Assembly: GCA_011523825.1 (NCBI GenBank)
Contig: WTFX01000012.1
Location: 85,209-149,208, forward strand
Source of the DNA: Microthrixaceae bacterium
Lineage (GTDB): Bacteria > Actinomycetota > Acidimicrobiia > Acidimicrobiales > Poriferisodalaceae
Reading direction: 5' to 3'
DNA: 64,000 bases
The notes beneath the pieces are model-generated. The model was not told the DNA's origin. It saw only the letters and a list, made by a program, of their open reading frames with translations, and ran no database searches. Of the stretch, positions 28,137 through 39,000 are shown one piece after another; within the stretch, counting starts at the first letter, position 1; each line of letters opens with the position of its first letter. The position numbers and the translations under genes are program-made.

Positions 28137-29305
28137 TGGCGTCGATGAATATGCCAGCCTGCGGAGAGGTTCTGTACTTGCCCGCGCTAGAAGTGCAGCA
28201 GGGTCCGCAGAGCCGTCTGTACATGTTCGCGATTGATGGTAAGCAACTGCCCCGGTTTACCACGGTTTCTCGCGTCCGACGCGAGGACGGTGTACTTGAT
28301 GGCTATCAACGGCCGGAAATCTTGGCGCATGTGAATGCGATCCGCAGCTATATCGAATCTGAGGAACCCATGATTCCCAATGCCATAGTAGTGGCATTCG
28401 ATCAGCGAGTGCGGTTCGAGCCAGATGGAGATTCCTCGGCGGTAAACTCGACGGCACGAGCAGGTCATCTAGTTATTCCTGTGGACGATTCGCAGTCTGA
28501 CGAAGAAAAGCCCGGCTGGATTGTGGACGGTCAACAACGCTGGGCGGCGATGCGGGAAGCCAACGTTGACGCGTTTCCTGTCTGTGTGACGGCATTCGTC
28601 ACAGATGATGAAGGGCAGCAGCGAGCACAATTTATTCTTGTCAACTCCACCAAGCCGCTTCCAAAGGGTCTCATCTACGAGTTGTTACCGTCAACGTCAG
28701 GTTCGTTGCCTCCATTGCTGTTGCGCAAGAAGTTCCCTTGCCTGCTGCTTGAGCGACTCAATCTTGATGAAGACTCACCTTTCTTCGGCATGGTCCGCAC
28801 CCCCACCACCCCAAGCGGTGTGGTCAAGGACAACTCGATCTTGCGCATGCTCGAGAACAGCCTGACTGATGGTTGCCTCTATCATTACCGCTACTCGGAG
28901 AGCGCAGGAGGCGATGTCGAGCGTATGTTGGAGTTGTTGCGAAATTACTGGTCGGCAGTGCGCGAAGTCTTCTCCGAGGCATGGGGCTTGTCTCCACGCA
29001 AATCGCGTCTGATGCACGGCGCCGGAATTGTAAGTATGGGCTATGTAATGGATGCCTTAGCTGAGCCAGATATTGAACTGGGTGAGGAACCGAGCAAAGA
29101 GTTGTTTCTGGATGGGCTTGAAGTTCTGCGCGACTGTTGTCGATGGACACACGGAACCTGGCACTTCGCCTCAGATGTCGAGCGCAATTGGAACGACATT
29201 CAGAACACCTCACGGGACATACAACTGTTGAGCCGCTACTTGCTCACTCAGTGTGAGGGCATGTTCAGCAATCAAGGACAGCTGGCGATAGGCGATCTGA
29301 CCTGA
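28136..29305 (+). CDS. dpdB: DpdB: DGQHR-domain (DndB/ParB-like) partner of DpdA
   Basis: 389 residues with VDGQQRWAAMREA at about residues 130-142, the DGQHR signature shared by DndB and ParB/Srx-like nucleotidases. FTTVSRVRRE and NAIVVAFDQ upstream agree with the family. DpdB assists DpdA in putting preQ0 into DNA in Salmonella; it is dispensable in some other clusters. The ATG shares one base with the dpdA TGA. A 56-base gap follows before dpdE, the largest break in the operon. Confidence 0.9.
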   Translation: MASMNMPACGEVLYLPALEVQQGPQSRLYMFAIDGKQLPRFTTVSRVRREDGVLDGYQRPEILAHVNAIRSYIESEEPMIPNAIVVAFDQRVRFEPDGDSSAVNSTARAGHLVIPVDDSQSDEEKPGWIVDGQQRWAAMREANVDAFPVCVTAFVTDDEGQQRAQFILVNSTKPLPKGLIYELLPSTSGSLPPLLLRKKFPCLLLERLNLDEDSPFFGMVRTPTTPSGVVKDNSILRMLENSLTDGCLYHYRYSESAGGDVERMLELLRNYWSAVREVFSEAWGLSPRKSRLMHGAGIVSMGYVMDALAEPDIELGEEPSKELFLDGLEVLRDCCRWTHGTWHFASDVERNWNDIQNTSRDIQLLSRYLLTQCEGMFSNQGQLAIGDLT

Positions 29306-29361
29306 ACTGAGAATCAAATGGCAGTTCATGTCGAGAAGACGAAGCGAGGCTCAGGGTTCCT

Positions 29362-32300
29362 ATGATTAGTACGATTGAGCAGTTGAGCGTTGGTTCGCTG
29401 GTTGATACCGGTTCTCCATATGGGATCGGAAGACTGGTCTCACTTGACTCTGCATCTGCGCGAGTGCAGTTCTTCAAGGGACCCGCACAGAATCCATATG
29501 TTACTGAGTCGTTTGCCATAACTGACATCGCCCCGGCTACACTGATGCCGCATACACGTGCCTATGTCTTCAACGGAACCCACTGGAAGATTGGACGGAT
29601 TGCCAGTCACAATTCCGACAAAGTGGGACGATACGCCATTAGCTTTCCGAAGCAAGAGGGTGCACTACTCTCGGCAAGCGATTTTGAAATCCGTTGGCAA
29701 CAGCCAGTTGAAGACCCGTTCGAGTGCCTAGCGGTTCTTGGCGGTGACAATCCGGTCATCTACAGGTCGCGGAAGGATTTGATCGAGCAGTGGCATCGTC
29801 AAGCCTCAGCGGCGCGCGGGGTCGAGAGTCTGTTCTTGGCCTCTGCTGAACTGCACGATCATCAAATGACGGTTGTGCGTACGGTCGTCGCGGACTCGTT
29901 GCGTCGCTATCTGCTCGCGGATGAAGTCGGCCTTGGCAAGACAATTGAAGCGGGGGCATTGATAGCGCGCAGCATCAATGGGAACTCTTCGCGGGATGTG
30001 TTGGTACTTGTACCTGAGCACTTGGGCGAACAATGGGCACACGAACTGCGTCACAAATTCCATCTCGACGCTGCTTTGGGTGACACCGTGGTCATTTGTT
30101 CTCATGATGAATGGGACGCTTGGCCGGACGGTGGTGTTGACATGCTTGTCGTTGACGAGGCACATCGCCTAACCCTTCTTGCCCACCGCTCGACGGAGAC
30201 GTTACGCCGACTCGGAGAGTTGGCCCATTACGCAGCGTCTGTGTTGCTCTTGTCCGCGACGCCGGTGAGATCCAACGAAGTCGCGTTTCTTGACTTACTG
30301 AATCTGCTGGACCCCGAGAACTACCCGCGCGACGATGTCGAATCGTTCGTCGATCGTGTGCGCATCCGAGACCAAGTGGCCCTGATTCATGAGGCATTGA
30401 CCGATGACCTGGACAGGTTTGATGTCTCGCTGTATGCCGACCAATTGGCGCAGACGTTTCCGCACGATGACGCGCTGCAGTCTCGTGCGAAACATGCCGT
30501 CCGGTGTTCAGACGACGAGCGCCCCGATGCAGTGAGAAGATTGCGCCACTATCTGTCGCGGACTTACCGCCTGCACCACCGTCTGCTGCGCACGCGGCGC
30601 TCACGCAGAATCGGTGCTCACTTTGATGTACGCGGACGTTGGTGTGCAGAGTCCTTCGTCGTGGAGGTGGCGGACGAGACCGACCGGTTGCGCCGCAATC
30701 TGGCTGATGCATTTCGGATGCATCTGGCGGAACAGCTTGAGACCGGTGTGCTTGACGAAGCTCAGGCTGCCGCTGCGTTCGCTCGCATGGCTGCAATGTG
30801 TGGTTCACACCCGACGGCGCTGTTGTCGCTCACTGAATCGACTTGGACGGGCACGGGAGATCCATCAGACTTGCTGGTCGCTGCGTGGCTCTCCTCTCGC
30901 GGCGATCATTGGCGGCGAGAGCTCCGAGCATACGCATCTTCAGTGACCGATCGCTTGGTAATGGCGTTGGACCGCATGGCGATCACGAAAGATCGCGGCA
31001 AGGTAGTGGTGATTTCCGCATTCTCGGCAGTAGCCGAAGCCGTTGCCGACGCTCTCGTTCGCCGACGTGGGGAGCACCGCGTCGCAACCCATCTTGATCA
31101 CCATTCCCGTTCCGAGCAATTCGACGCTGTGGAGCGGTGGCGGTCGCAGGCCGAGTGCCGCGTGCTGGTGTCTGACGCCAGCGCCGAGGAAGGAATCAAT
31201 CTGCAAACTGCGAGCGTCATCGTCCATCTAGACCTGCCATGGGAGGCCTTCCGGGTAGAACAGCGCATCGGTCGAGCAGATCGATTCGTTACTGACAATG
31301 ACCTGCCAGTGGAGTCGGCCGTAGTCATGTATGGCGAGCAGCCTCTGGCCCGCAATTGGCTTGCGTACTTGCGTGAGGCATGCGGAGTCTTTGACGCTTC
31401 GGTTTCATCACTGCAGTACGCGCTGGCGGACATGGAAGCGGCAATGCTGCGGCGAGTACTGCGTGATGGTGCCGGTGCACTGACTGCCGATCTGCCAGGA
31501 CAGAAGGAAGAGTTGGCGGAGGAGGCGCGGCGCATCGTTGCGCACGACTCGCTCGATTCTGTCGGGAGCCAGCATGACGATCTGAATAAGCGCGTCCGAT
31601 ACGCGGATACGGATCGCACCTTGGCATCTGCGCTGAAGACATGGCTGGAGGGTGTCGGAGCCCGACTGACCGAGCCCCATGAGGGCACGATGCGGATCGC
31701 CCGCAAGCCACGGCTGCAGGTGCCCTTCAGTTTGGAGCAGAAGGTGGCACCGTGGCTCGACGAAGAACTGGCGTTGACGCGGACGGCCGCTGTGCGGCAT
31801 CGCCGCCCAATAGTGCGGGCCGGGCACGGTCTCTTCGATGCCGTCGCGGAACATCTGCAGGCCACCGATCGCGGCGTTGCCTTCGCATTCTGGCGACCCG
31901 TGGCAGGGGTGTGGCCGCCCGAGCCACTGTTCAGGACTGATTTCCTCGTTCGGGTCGGCGAGAATGCCCGACTGCACGGCGTAGCGACTCAGAACGGATT
32001 GGCGGACTGGCTGACAGCAGCCATTGAGAATGCGATGCCGCCCGTCGTGGAGAGCGTGACAGTGCGGCGCGACGGCACGGAGGTGACAGCTGCAGAGGGG
32101 ACGCGTCCGTTCAGCCAGCGACGAGGCGATCGCAATCTAATGGCGGGCACCGATCAGTTTGCGGATCTGACAGCACATCTGGATTGGCGAGCGCTGTGTT
32201 CGCGGGCACTCGGCCATGCGAGAACTGTGCTGGCGCGACGCCAGTGCTTCGACGAGGCACCCATGGAGGCTGCTGGCGCCTTGTCGGAGGCGATTGAAGG

Positions 32301-32481
32301 CCAGCTAGAGACGCTGCGCGCAAGGAACGATGCAGGAAATCGCGGTGATATCAGCCAGCAGATCGGCTTTGAGCGTCTCGCCGCAGCGGTACCCGGACAG
32401 CTGGACGTTGCCTGGGAGGTATTGGGTTGTGGCGCGATTCTCTGCGGCGATCCAGCGAGGATGCGAACTGCCAATGCATAG
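29362..32481 (+). CDS. dpdE: DpdE: SNF2-type helicase of the dpd restriction arm
   Basis: 1,039 residues. An N-terminal beta-rich region of about 120 residues precedes the SNF2 core: LADEVGLGKTIEAG (Walker A, near 187), DEAH near 265, LLSATPVR, then the second lobe with SDASAEEGINLQ and QRIGRADRF near 634. The long C-terminus has no recognised domain. In Salmonella, dpdE is among the genes needed for the restriction-like phenotype. The start ATG follows a 56-base spacer with no strong Shine-Dalgarno sequence. The 3' end overlaps dpdF by 8 bases. The helicase call is firm; the dpdE name rests on position and family. Confidence 0.9.
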   Translation: MISTIEQLSVGSLVDTGSPYGIGRLVSLDSASARVQFFKGPAQNPYVTESFAITDIAPATLMPHTRAYVFNGTHWKIGRIASHNSDKVGRYAISFPKQEGALLSASDFEIRWQQPVEDPFECLAVLGGDNPVIYRSRKDLIEQWHRQASAARGVESLFLASAELHDHQMTVVRTVVADSLRRYLLADEVGLGKTIEAGALIARSINGNSSRDVLVLVPEHLGEQWAHELRHKFHLDAALGDTVVICSHDEWDAWPDGGVDMLVVDEAHRLTLLAHRSTETLRRLGELAHYAASVLLLSATPVRSNEVAFLDLLNLLDPENYPRDDVESFVDRVRIRDQVALIHEALTDDLDRFDVSLYADQLAQTFPHDDALQSRAKHAVRCSDDERPDAVRRLRHYLSRTYRLHHRLLRTRRSRRIGAHFDVRGRWCAESFVVEVADETDRLRRNLADAFRMHLAEQLETGVLDEAQAAAAFARMAAMCGSHPTALLSLTESTWTGTGDPSDLLVAAWLSSRGDHWRRELRAYASSVTDRLVMALDRMAITKDRGKVVVISAFSAVAEAVADALVRRRGEHRVATHLDHHSRSEQFDAVERWRSQAECRVLVSDASAEEGINLQTASVIVHLDLPWEAFRVEQRIGRADRFVTDNDLPVESAVVMYGEQPLARNWLAYLREACGVFDASVSSLQYALADMEAAMLRRVLRDGAGALTADLPGQKEELAEEARRIVAHDSLDSVGSQHDDLNKRVRYADTDRTLASALKTWLEGVGARLTEPHEGTMRIARKPRLQVPFSLEQKVAPWLDEELALTRTAAVRHRRPIVRAGHGLFDAVAEHLQATDRGVAFAFWRPVAGVWPPEPLFRTDFLVRVGENARLHGVATQNGLADWLTAAIENAMPPVVESVTVRRDGTEVTAAEGTRPFSQRRGDRNLMAGTDQFADLTAHLDWRALCSRALGHARTVLARRQCFDEAPMEAAGALSEAIEGQLETLRARNDAGNRGDISQQIGFERLAAAVPGQLDVAWEVLGCGAILCGDPARMRTANA

Positions 32482-35053
32482 CGTCACTGCGGCACAGGAA
32501 GTGCTCGACGGGTGGTCAGGTCAGCGCGGCATTGCGCCCGTTGACCGACTGACGAGCGCGCTTGCCGATGTGGAGTCTGGCCGGGCAGGTGCTGGAGACG
32601 TGGCCGTACTTCTCCGTCAGGTCCTGCGTTGCGACGACGTGAGCCGAGCGGTGCAACTTGACGATTCGCCAGAAGCACTCAACGGTTCACCGATCACGCG
32701 TGCATGGCTGGACGTTCCTCACGGAGCGATGTTCGGGCGAGAGTTTGACTGGTCGGCCTTCGGACTGAGCGCGTCACCACCGCAGCGTGGTGCAGCCACT
32801 CGCATCTGGGCCGAACCGTGGTCGCCGGTATGGCTGGAAGGAGCATCCCAGCACCCTGTCGACCATGAAGTCTCCAACGCGGCACCGGTCCGACCCGAGG
32901 CGTCGGTTCGTGGCGATCCGTTCCTGCAGACGCTCGACACCGAGTTCGTGGAGTACCGATCTCCCGGACAGCGGGCCGCGGTGCGCAGTGCCCTGGTTAC
33001 GCCTCCCGGCAGCACCTTGGTCGTGAACCTTCCCACGGGGGGTGGCAAGACCTTGGCATTGTTGGCGCCGGCGGTCCATGCTGCGGAGCACGGCCAGACT
33101 TCAGCGGTCGTGGTGCCGACGGTGGCGCTCGCACTCGACCAAGAGCGTCGCTACGCGCAGCAGCACCCTGCTGCCCCGCCTACGGCGTATCACGGCGGAC
33201 TGTTCCCTGAACACAAGCGAGCCTTCCGGGAACGGCTACGCAACGGTCAGCAGCCGATCCTGTTCACGAATCCCGAGGCACTGGTGACATCGCTCGCCGA
33301 TGCGCTCATCGCCTTGGCAGGAGGCGGTCGGCTTGCGCTGCTGGCCGTGGACGAAGCGCACATCGTGGCCTCGTGGGGGGACGACTTCCGCCCGCATTTC
33401 CAACTGCTCGCAGGCCTGCGAGACCGACTGTTGAAAGAGGCTCGAGGTCAGGGCCATCCGCCGCCGCGCACCGTGCTGGCAAGCGCAACGATCACCGAGT
33501 CGACGCTGCACGTGCTGGTATCGCTGTTCGGGCGGCCTGGCCCGTTTCTGCAGGTAGCCGCGCCCGTTGTGCGGCCCGAGCCGGTCTACTGGGTGGCGCC
33601 GACAGCCGCGGCTGGGGTGCGAGACAACCGCTTGCTGGAGGCGCTGCGGCATCTCCCGCGTCCCGCAATCGTCTACACCACCCTGCGGGACGATCGTGCC
33701 GCGCGTCCGGGCACGCTGACGCCGCGCGGTCTTGAGCAGTTGAGCCGCCAGCACGGCTTTCGGCGACTGGCCGTCGTGGACGGAGCGTCGTCGTCGTCGC
33801 AACGCGAGCGCGTATTGCAAGCGCTGCGCGATAACCCGAATGCACCAGCGTCTGTCGATGTGGTGTTCGCCACCTCGGCATTCGGCTTGGGCATCGACAT
33901 TCCCGACATCCGCACCGTGGTGCATGCGTGCATGCCGGAAACGCTGGACCGCTACTACCAAGAAGTGGGGCGCGGCGGGCGCGACGGGCGCCCGGTGGTG
34001 TCGCTGGTGCTGCCCACAGGGGCTGATCGCGACGTGGGTGCCCGCATGGCTTCGCCGAACGTCCTGACGGTCGAGAATGCGCGCCTGAGATGGGACGCGA
34101 TGGCGGCTGCGGCGGACTGGGGAGACGACAACACGCTGCGCCTGCCGACCACTGCTGTGGCCGGCAACGTGAAACGTCACAGTGACTACAACGAATCGTG
34201 GAACCTCGCGGCAGTGAGCATGATGGTGCGAACCGGCGCGTTGTCCTGGGAATTTGGTGCCAGCGATGCCACCGGCCGCGACGACGAAGCCGACAACGAC
34301 CGCGGATGGCTATCGGTTCGACTGCTGCGTGGCGGACATCAGACTGACGAGTTCTGGAACGACGAGGCAGAAGCGTTTCGGCAGGAGCGTCTGTCGGTAG
34401 GGCGCGATGGATGGGACCGATTGGCAAGGGCGCTCTCGGGCAAGCACTGCGTGGGCGAATTGGTCGCCGAGAACTACACCATCGAAGCGCCGAGAGAACT
34501 GGCGACCACCTGCCAATGGAAATGTGGCAGGTGCCCGTTCTGTCGCCGCCTCGAGCGTCGACCGACGGCGGTGCCGTCGCCCACGGCGGCAGCGGTCCGC
34601 GTCGAGTGTCCGGCTTCGAGTCTGAGAGATCTGGCATCGACTGGCCGCTTCGGCCCACGCGTGATCGTGTGCGCCGAGCCGGCGGAGATTGCATCGCGGC
34701 GCAGGCTGAAGCGGATTGTGGGCGGTCTGCTCAGTGCTGGAGGCATCGGGCTGGCGGTCGTTCCGGCCCGCCGCGCCGACGAGTTGGCTGACACCTGCTT
34801 GCGGGGCCCGCGGGCGAACTGGCCTGTGGCCCTCAGCACCGACGACGATTTTGATCCACTGTTTGAAGTGGGCGTGCCGACGCTGCTGCTATCCGACAGC
34901 GACGTCGTGCCCGGCTCGTGGCTGGACGGAAGCTCGCAGTCAGGTCTCTATGTCGTACTCGGCCGCACGGGTGCCTGGGCCGGGCAGACCGGTCTGCGAC
35001 TCCACGAGTGCGACGGTGCACGGTCGGTTCGAGAGATAGAGCGCCTGCTGTAG
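32474..35053 (+). CDS. dpdF: DpdF: RecQ-like helicase of the dpd restriction arm
   Basis: 859 residues from the ATG at 32474, which overlaps the dpdE stop by 8 bases; a frame beginning at 32330 lies inside dpdE and is rejected. Motifs: LPTGGGKTLALL near 187, VDEAH near 292, ASATIT, FATSAFGLGIDIPDIRTVVH, and QEVGRGGRDGR near 496. A four-cysteine cluster, CQWKCGRCPFC (near 680), resembles the zinc-binding region of RecQ proteins. It probably opens duplex DNA during recognition or destruction of unmodified DNA; that role is inferred from the cluster. Confidence 0.9.
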   Translation: MHSVTAAQEVLDGWSGQRGIAPVDRLTSALADVESGRAGAGDVAVLLRQVLRCDDVSRAVQLDDSPEALNGSPITRAWLDVPHGAMFGREFDWSAFGLSASPPQRGAATRIWAEPWSPVWLEGASQHPVDHEVSNAAPVRPEASVRGDPFLQTLDTEFVEYRSPGQRAAVRSALVTPPGSTLVVNLPTGGGKTLALLAPAVHAAEHGQTSAVVVPTVALALDQERRYAQQHPAAPPTAYHGGLFPEHKRAFRERLRNGQQPILFTNPEALVTSLADALIALAGGGRLALLAVDEAHIVASWGDDFRPHFQLLAGLRDRLLKEARGQGHPPPRTVLASATITESTLHVLVSLFGRPGPFLQVAAPVVRPEPVYWVAPTAAAGVRDNRLLEALRHLPRPAIVYTTLRDDRAARPGTLTPRGLEQLSRQHGFRRLAVVDGASSSSQRERVLQALRDNPNAPASVDVVFATSAFGLGIDIPDIRTVVHACMPETLDRYYQEVGRGGRDGRPVVSLVLPTGADRDVGARMASPNVLTVENARLRWDAMAAAADWGDDNTLRLPTTAVAGNVKRHSDYNESWNLAAVSMMVRTGALSWEFGASDATGRDDEADNDRGWLSVRLLRGGHQTDEFWNDEAEAFRQERLSVGRDGWDRLARALSGKHCVGELVAENYTIEAPRELATTCQWKCGRCPFCRRLERRPTAVPSPTAAAVRVECPASSLRDLASTGRFGPRVIVCAEPAEIASRRRLKRIVGGLLSAGGIGLAVVPARRADELADTCLRGPRANWPVALSTDDDFDPLFEVGVPTLLLSDSDVVPGSWLDGSSQSGLYVVLGRTGAWAGQTGLRLHECDGARSVREIERLL

Positions 35054-35058
35054 GAGGC
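35053..35058 (+). promoter_or_regulatory. Strong ribosome-binding site for dpdG
   Basis: AGGAGG overlaps the last base of the dpdF stop and lies 6 bases before the dpdG ATG. It decides the dpdG start among several upstream in-frame codons. Confidence 0.7.
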
Positions 35059-35064
35059 GAACGC

Positions 35065-36006
35065 ATGGCACTGTTGAACCCCCCAGAACTGCGCGTCAGT
35101 GTCTTGGTGATCATCACCGGCTATTTGGCTGCATGCCGCGGGCGGCGCGAACGACGTGACCGTTTGGTTGACGTCTTGGCGCCCGCGGGCCTGTCGAGAG
35201 ACGGCAAGCACCAGAACGACGTCCTGGTGAACTTGACGTGCGCACGAGAACTGGGCCTCGTCGATGTCGAAGACAACGTCGTTCGCTTGGCGCCCGAAGC
35301 CTGCAAACCGGCGGGCGAGAGTGCGCAGGCGATGGCCGCGTTCATTCGCCGGCGCGTTTTGGCACCGGAGACCAACACGGCCGCATGGGGCAGCCAGCAG
35401 GGCGCTCGTGACTTGACGAACGCGCTCGCCTGGTTTCTGCAGTTCGCTCCAGCAGATGCCCCGACGGGATTCGAGGGAGGCAAGCGCAATGCTGCGGAAT
35501 TGCAGACTGTCGATTTCGGCAGGCGACATGAGGCCAGCAGCGCAGCTGACGATGAGGAAGTGGGCGGTGTTAGCGGCTGGCCTATCGCCAACGACACCCG
35601 ATGGCGGACGTTCCGTCGCTGGGCCTGCTCGCTCGGCTTCTGCTGGCCGTCGCCGTCGGGTGACCTGATACCGGATCCCACCCCGGCTGTGCGCGCCGTG
35701 CTTCCTGACGTCTTTGCCGAGACGAAGGTGCTTCCTGGCCCCGCCTTCGTTCGTGCGCTGGGCTGGCAACTGCCGGTGCTTGAGACAGGTGAGTTCAGAG
35801 CATTCGTGAACGCGCACCGCGCTGAACTGCTTGAGGACACGGAACTGCACGGCAGCGGTGCGCGGCTCAGTTCCGCCACCACCGATGCCGTGAGGCGACT
35901 CGAGCGCGAGGGCCTTATCAGACTGGACGATCATGCCGACGCCGAGAGACTGACTCTGTTCGACGGCACGACCGCTTCGCATGTCCGGGTGGGGAGCGGG
36001 CAGTGA
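35065..36006 (+). CDS. dpdG: DpdG: conserved protein of the dpd restriction arm
   Basis: 313 residues. No catalytic motif is visible. The N-terminus is helical, and the C-terminal stretch SATTDAVRRLEREGLIRLDD looks like a winged-helix recognition region. The start is fixed by the AGGAGG site; a longer upstream frame lies within dpdF. The gene ends in a GTGA overlap with dpdH. Salmonella dpdG is needed for restriction, but its biochemical role is not known to me. Assigned by position between the RecQ-like helicase and the large ATPase. Confidence 0.75.
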   Translation: MALLNPPELRVSVLVIITGYLAACRGRRERRDRLVDVLAPAGLSRDGKHQNDVLVNLTCARELGLVDVEDNVVRLAPEACKPAGESAQAMAAFIRRRVLAPETNTAAWGSQQGARDLTNALAWFLQFAPADAPTGFEGGKRNAAELQTVDFGRRHEASSAADDEEVGGVSGWPIANDTRWRTFRRWACSLGFCWPSPSGDLIPDPTPAVRAVLPDVFAETKVLPGPAFVRALGWQLPVLETGEFRAFVNAHRAELLEDTELHGSGARLSSATTDAVRRLEREGLIRLDDHADAERLTLFDGTTASHVRVGSGQ

Positions 36007-39000
36007 GCGATTTCGTCAACTATGTGTGCTGGTCTGATGCTGGCGTGCTCGCGTCGGCGCCGCGCGATGCCGCCTCGCTCGAAGCGGGCCACTTCCGAGC
36101 CGTCCATCATCCGCTGCGAGCCAAGCGCGGACGACTCGAACTGGGGCACGGCACCGACGGCGTCCTCGTTGACGAGCAGGAGGTGACCGATGCGCTGCGC
36201 AGTGCCATCGGCCCCGATGGCCATCTGCTCATCCCGGTCGTCGGCGGTTCTGGCACCGGCAAGTCGCATCTCGTGCGGTGGGTGTACGAGCAAACGCGGG
36301 ACACGCCGGGATGGGAGACGCGCTATCTCGCAAAGAACCGGACGAGCATTCGGCGCGTCGTGGAGTTGGTGCTCGAAGGGATGAGCGGGCCCGTGATCGA
36401 TGCGGCACGTGAAGCACTGGAGTCTGCTCCCGCTCACTCCGAGAATGAGGAGACTCTCGGGCAGAGGCTGCTCGACGAGCTCGCGCTTGTTGTCGCGGAG
36501 GAACCGGTCTTCCAGTCCGATGCCGACCGTCGCAGCGCTGAGATGCGGGAGAAGCTCCGAAGAGAATTGCCCGATGTGCTCCGTGATCCGGTGGTACGCC
36601 GCCGCTTGATGTCCGCTGATGCCGTGATCCCGCGACTCATCGGCCTCGCACGCAGCGGACGGCGAGACGACGACGGTCTTGACGACGCCGCACGCGTCCT
36701 CGAAAGCGACCTGCCGCTGACCTTCGATGACATCGGTCACGCAAGCCGCGGAGCGCGCAAGGCACTGCTCGGCCTCGGCAACCTCCCCGAGTTGCGCCGA
36801 GCGGCGCTGGAGATCATCAACGATGCCCTGCCGCGGGCCGTCAAGCGTGTGTTTCTGTCAAACAGCGTCGACTTGATTGCTGTGTTTCGCGATATCCGTC
36901 GTGAACTACGCGATCAGGACAGAGAGTTGGTGCTATTCGTTGAGGATCTGACTGTGCTGCATGGCGTCGAACGCGAGTTCCTCGACGCGATCGTGGAACC
37001 GGCGTCCTCGCCCGACGGAGACCTGTGCCGCCTGAGAGTTCTCTTCGCAATCACGAGGGGACACTTCGACAGTCTTGACACCGTGCGCACGCGATGCAGC
37101 GACGCGTACTGGTTGGATTCCACCTATGGAACCGATGGAGTCGACTTGGAAGAGGCCCTGTCATTCCTCGGGCGATATCTCAATGCCTGTCGCTTGGACC
37201 CGCAGCAAATGGAGCGTGAATGGGGTGGACGCACAAATGGCACTTGGCCAGCAAATGCCTGCGACGCCTGCGGTCACCACGACACATGCCATGAGTCCTT
37301 TGGCGCAAGCAACGAAGGCTATGGTCTCTACCCTCTTAACAGGACTGCTATCGACAGAATGATCAGTAGTCTGTCACCACAGCGATTTGACCCGCGCCAA
37401 GTGGTGAAGGCAATCATTGAGAAGTTTCTCCCACTGAGCAAGGCAGAACTCGAGTCGGCGTCCTTTCCGTCGCGTGAACTCATGGGCGATTTCAATAGCT
37501 CCAGCACGCCGGTGCGTCCGGAAGTCGTGCATAAGTTGCAGCGTGAGCATGGCAGCGAATGGGAGCGTCTGGATACGTTGCTGAGGTATTGGTCAGAAGA
37601 TCGCGAGAAAATCGCGGGATCGACGTCAACTGTCTTCGGCCTCAGGCCATTGGGAAGACACACGGCCGAGGTCGACAAGAGGCGTACACCGGTTGATCGC
37701 AATGAAACTCGGCAGGACAGAACGTCCCCGCGGGCAGCGATATCTGAAATCGTCGACATTCGGACCCGACTGAAGCCTGATCAACTGCGCGCGTTTGACC
37801 AATTGCAGTCATGGGTTGGGCAAGGACATGACCTGACACTGCCGGTTACAAATTTCTTGAAGACGCTCATTCACCGCGCCGTAGCCGAAGCGCTTGATAT
37901 GAGTGAATCTCCGTTCAACCTTGGCAGCGATTTGCTCGACGAATATTTCAAGCGTGACTCGCACATTTATATCGAAGGCACACAGAGGAGCCAAGCAGAC
38001 CCAGCAGACGCGATCATTCGTGTGCAGCGCGACACGGAAACGGCAGTGGCATTGGCTGGCTTGATTGTTCATCAAGCCAAAGCTCAGTCAGACGATCCGG
38101 ATGACGATCAGCATCGCCGTGCGTTGGCACGGTATCTGGAAGAATGGACGCGTGACGTTGCGTCTGCTCTGAGTCAGATAGCGTCAACTGAGGTGCCCAC
38201 GGCTGTCGAGGGCCTGCTGATTGCTTCCTTGGTGTGTGACGATTGCGAGGGCACCCAACAATCTCATGACTATCTGAGCCATATGTTCCGCAAGCCTGAC
38301 ACAGGTTTGAGTGCTCCGAATTCGACTGAGTGGCAGAGTGCTGTCGACCAGGCTGAGGAAGTATATTCACGGATGCGCCGGAAAGTCGAAACTCATCTCG
38401 GCGAGTCTCGTGGCAGAACTGGCGGCATTCGAGCATTGCGTACGGACCGCATGCTGCCGTACGTTGATGAGGTTCTGGCACGATTGAACAGCGGCGATCT
38501 GTCCTCTGCAGACGCCTCTACGGATCGCTTTCTTCGCACAGTCGATCGAGCGATCGAGAAGGAGTGGACCTTCCTGTGCGACCACGTGAGGGCCGCTGCC
38601 CCGCTGTTGGAGAGCGACCAATCGCTTGACCATCAGGTTGATCGAATCAAAGAGTTGGCGGAGGCGGCGATACGTGCTGGTCGGTTCAGCGGACTTGGCT
38701 CGATGACAGATATCGAGACAGCTTCCGGCAATCTGCCGACCGGCACGTTGAGCACGCTTCGAGATGTCGCCGACGCAGAGAGTCGCGAATACGCCCTTAC
38801 TCAGCGGATCCAGTTGCTCTCGGGCGCAACGCCAAGGAAGGTGGCTGCGGCCAGCGAATTCGTGAAGCAGGCGACAGCTATGATGAACGCCATCGAGGCG
38901 GATTTGGATGCACGGGCACCCAATACTAATGCGGCTGACCAGTTGTCCCTGACAGTGTCGAGCATCGAACAAGAGTTGTCCAAGTTGCTCGACGCAGCCC

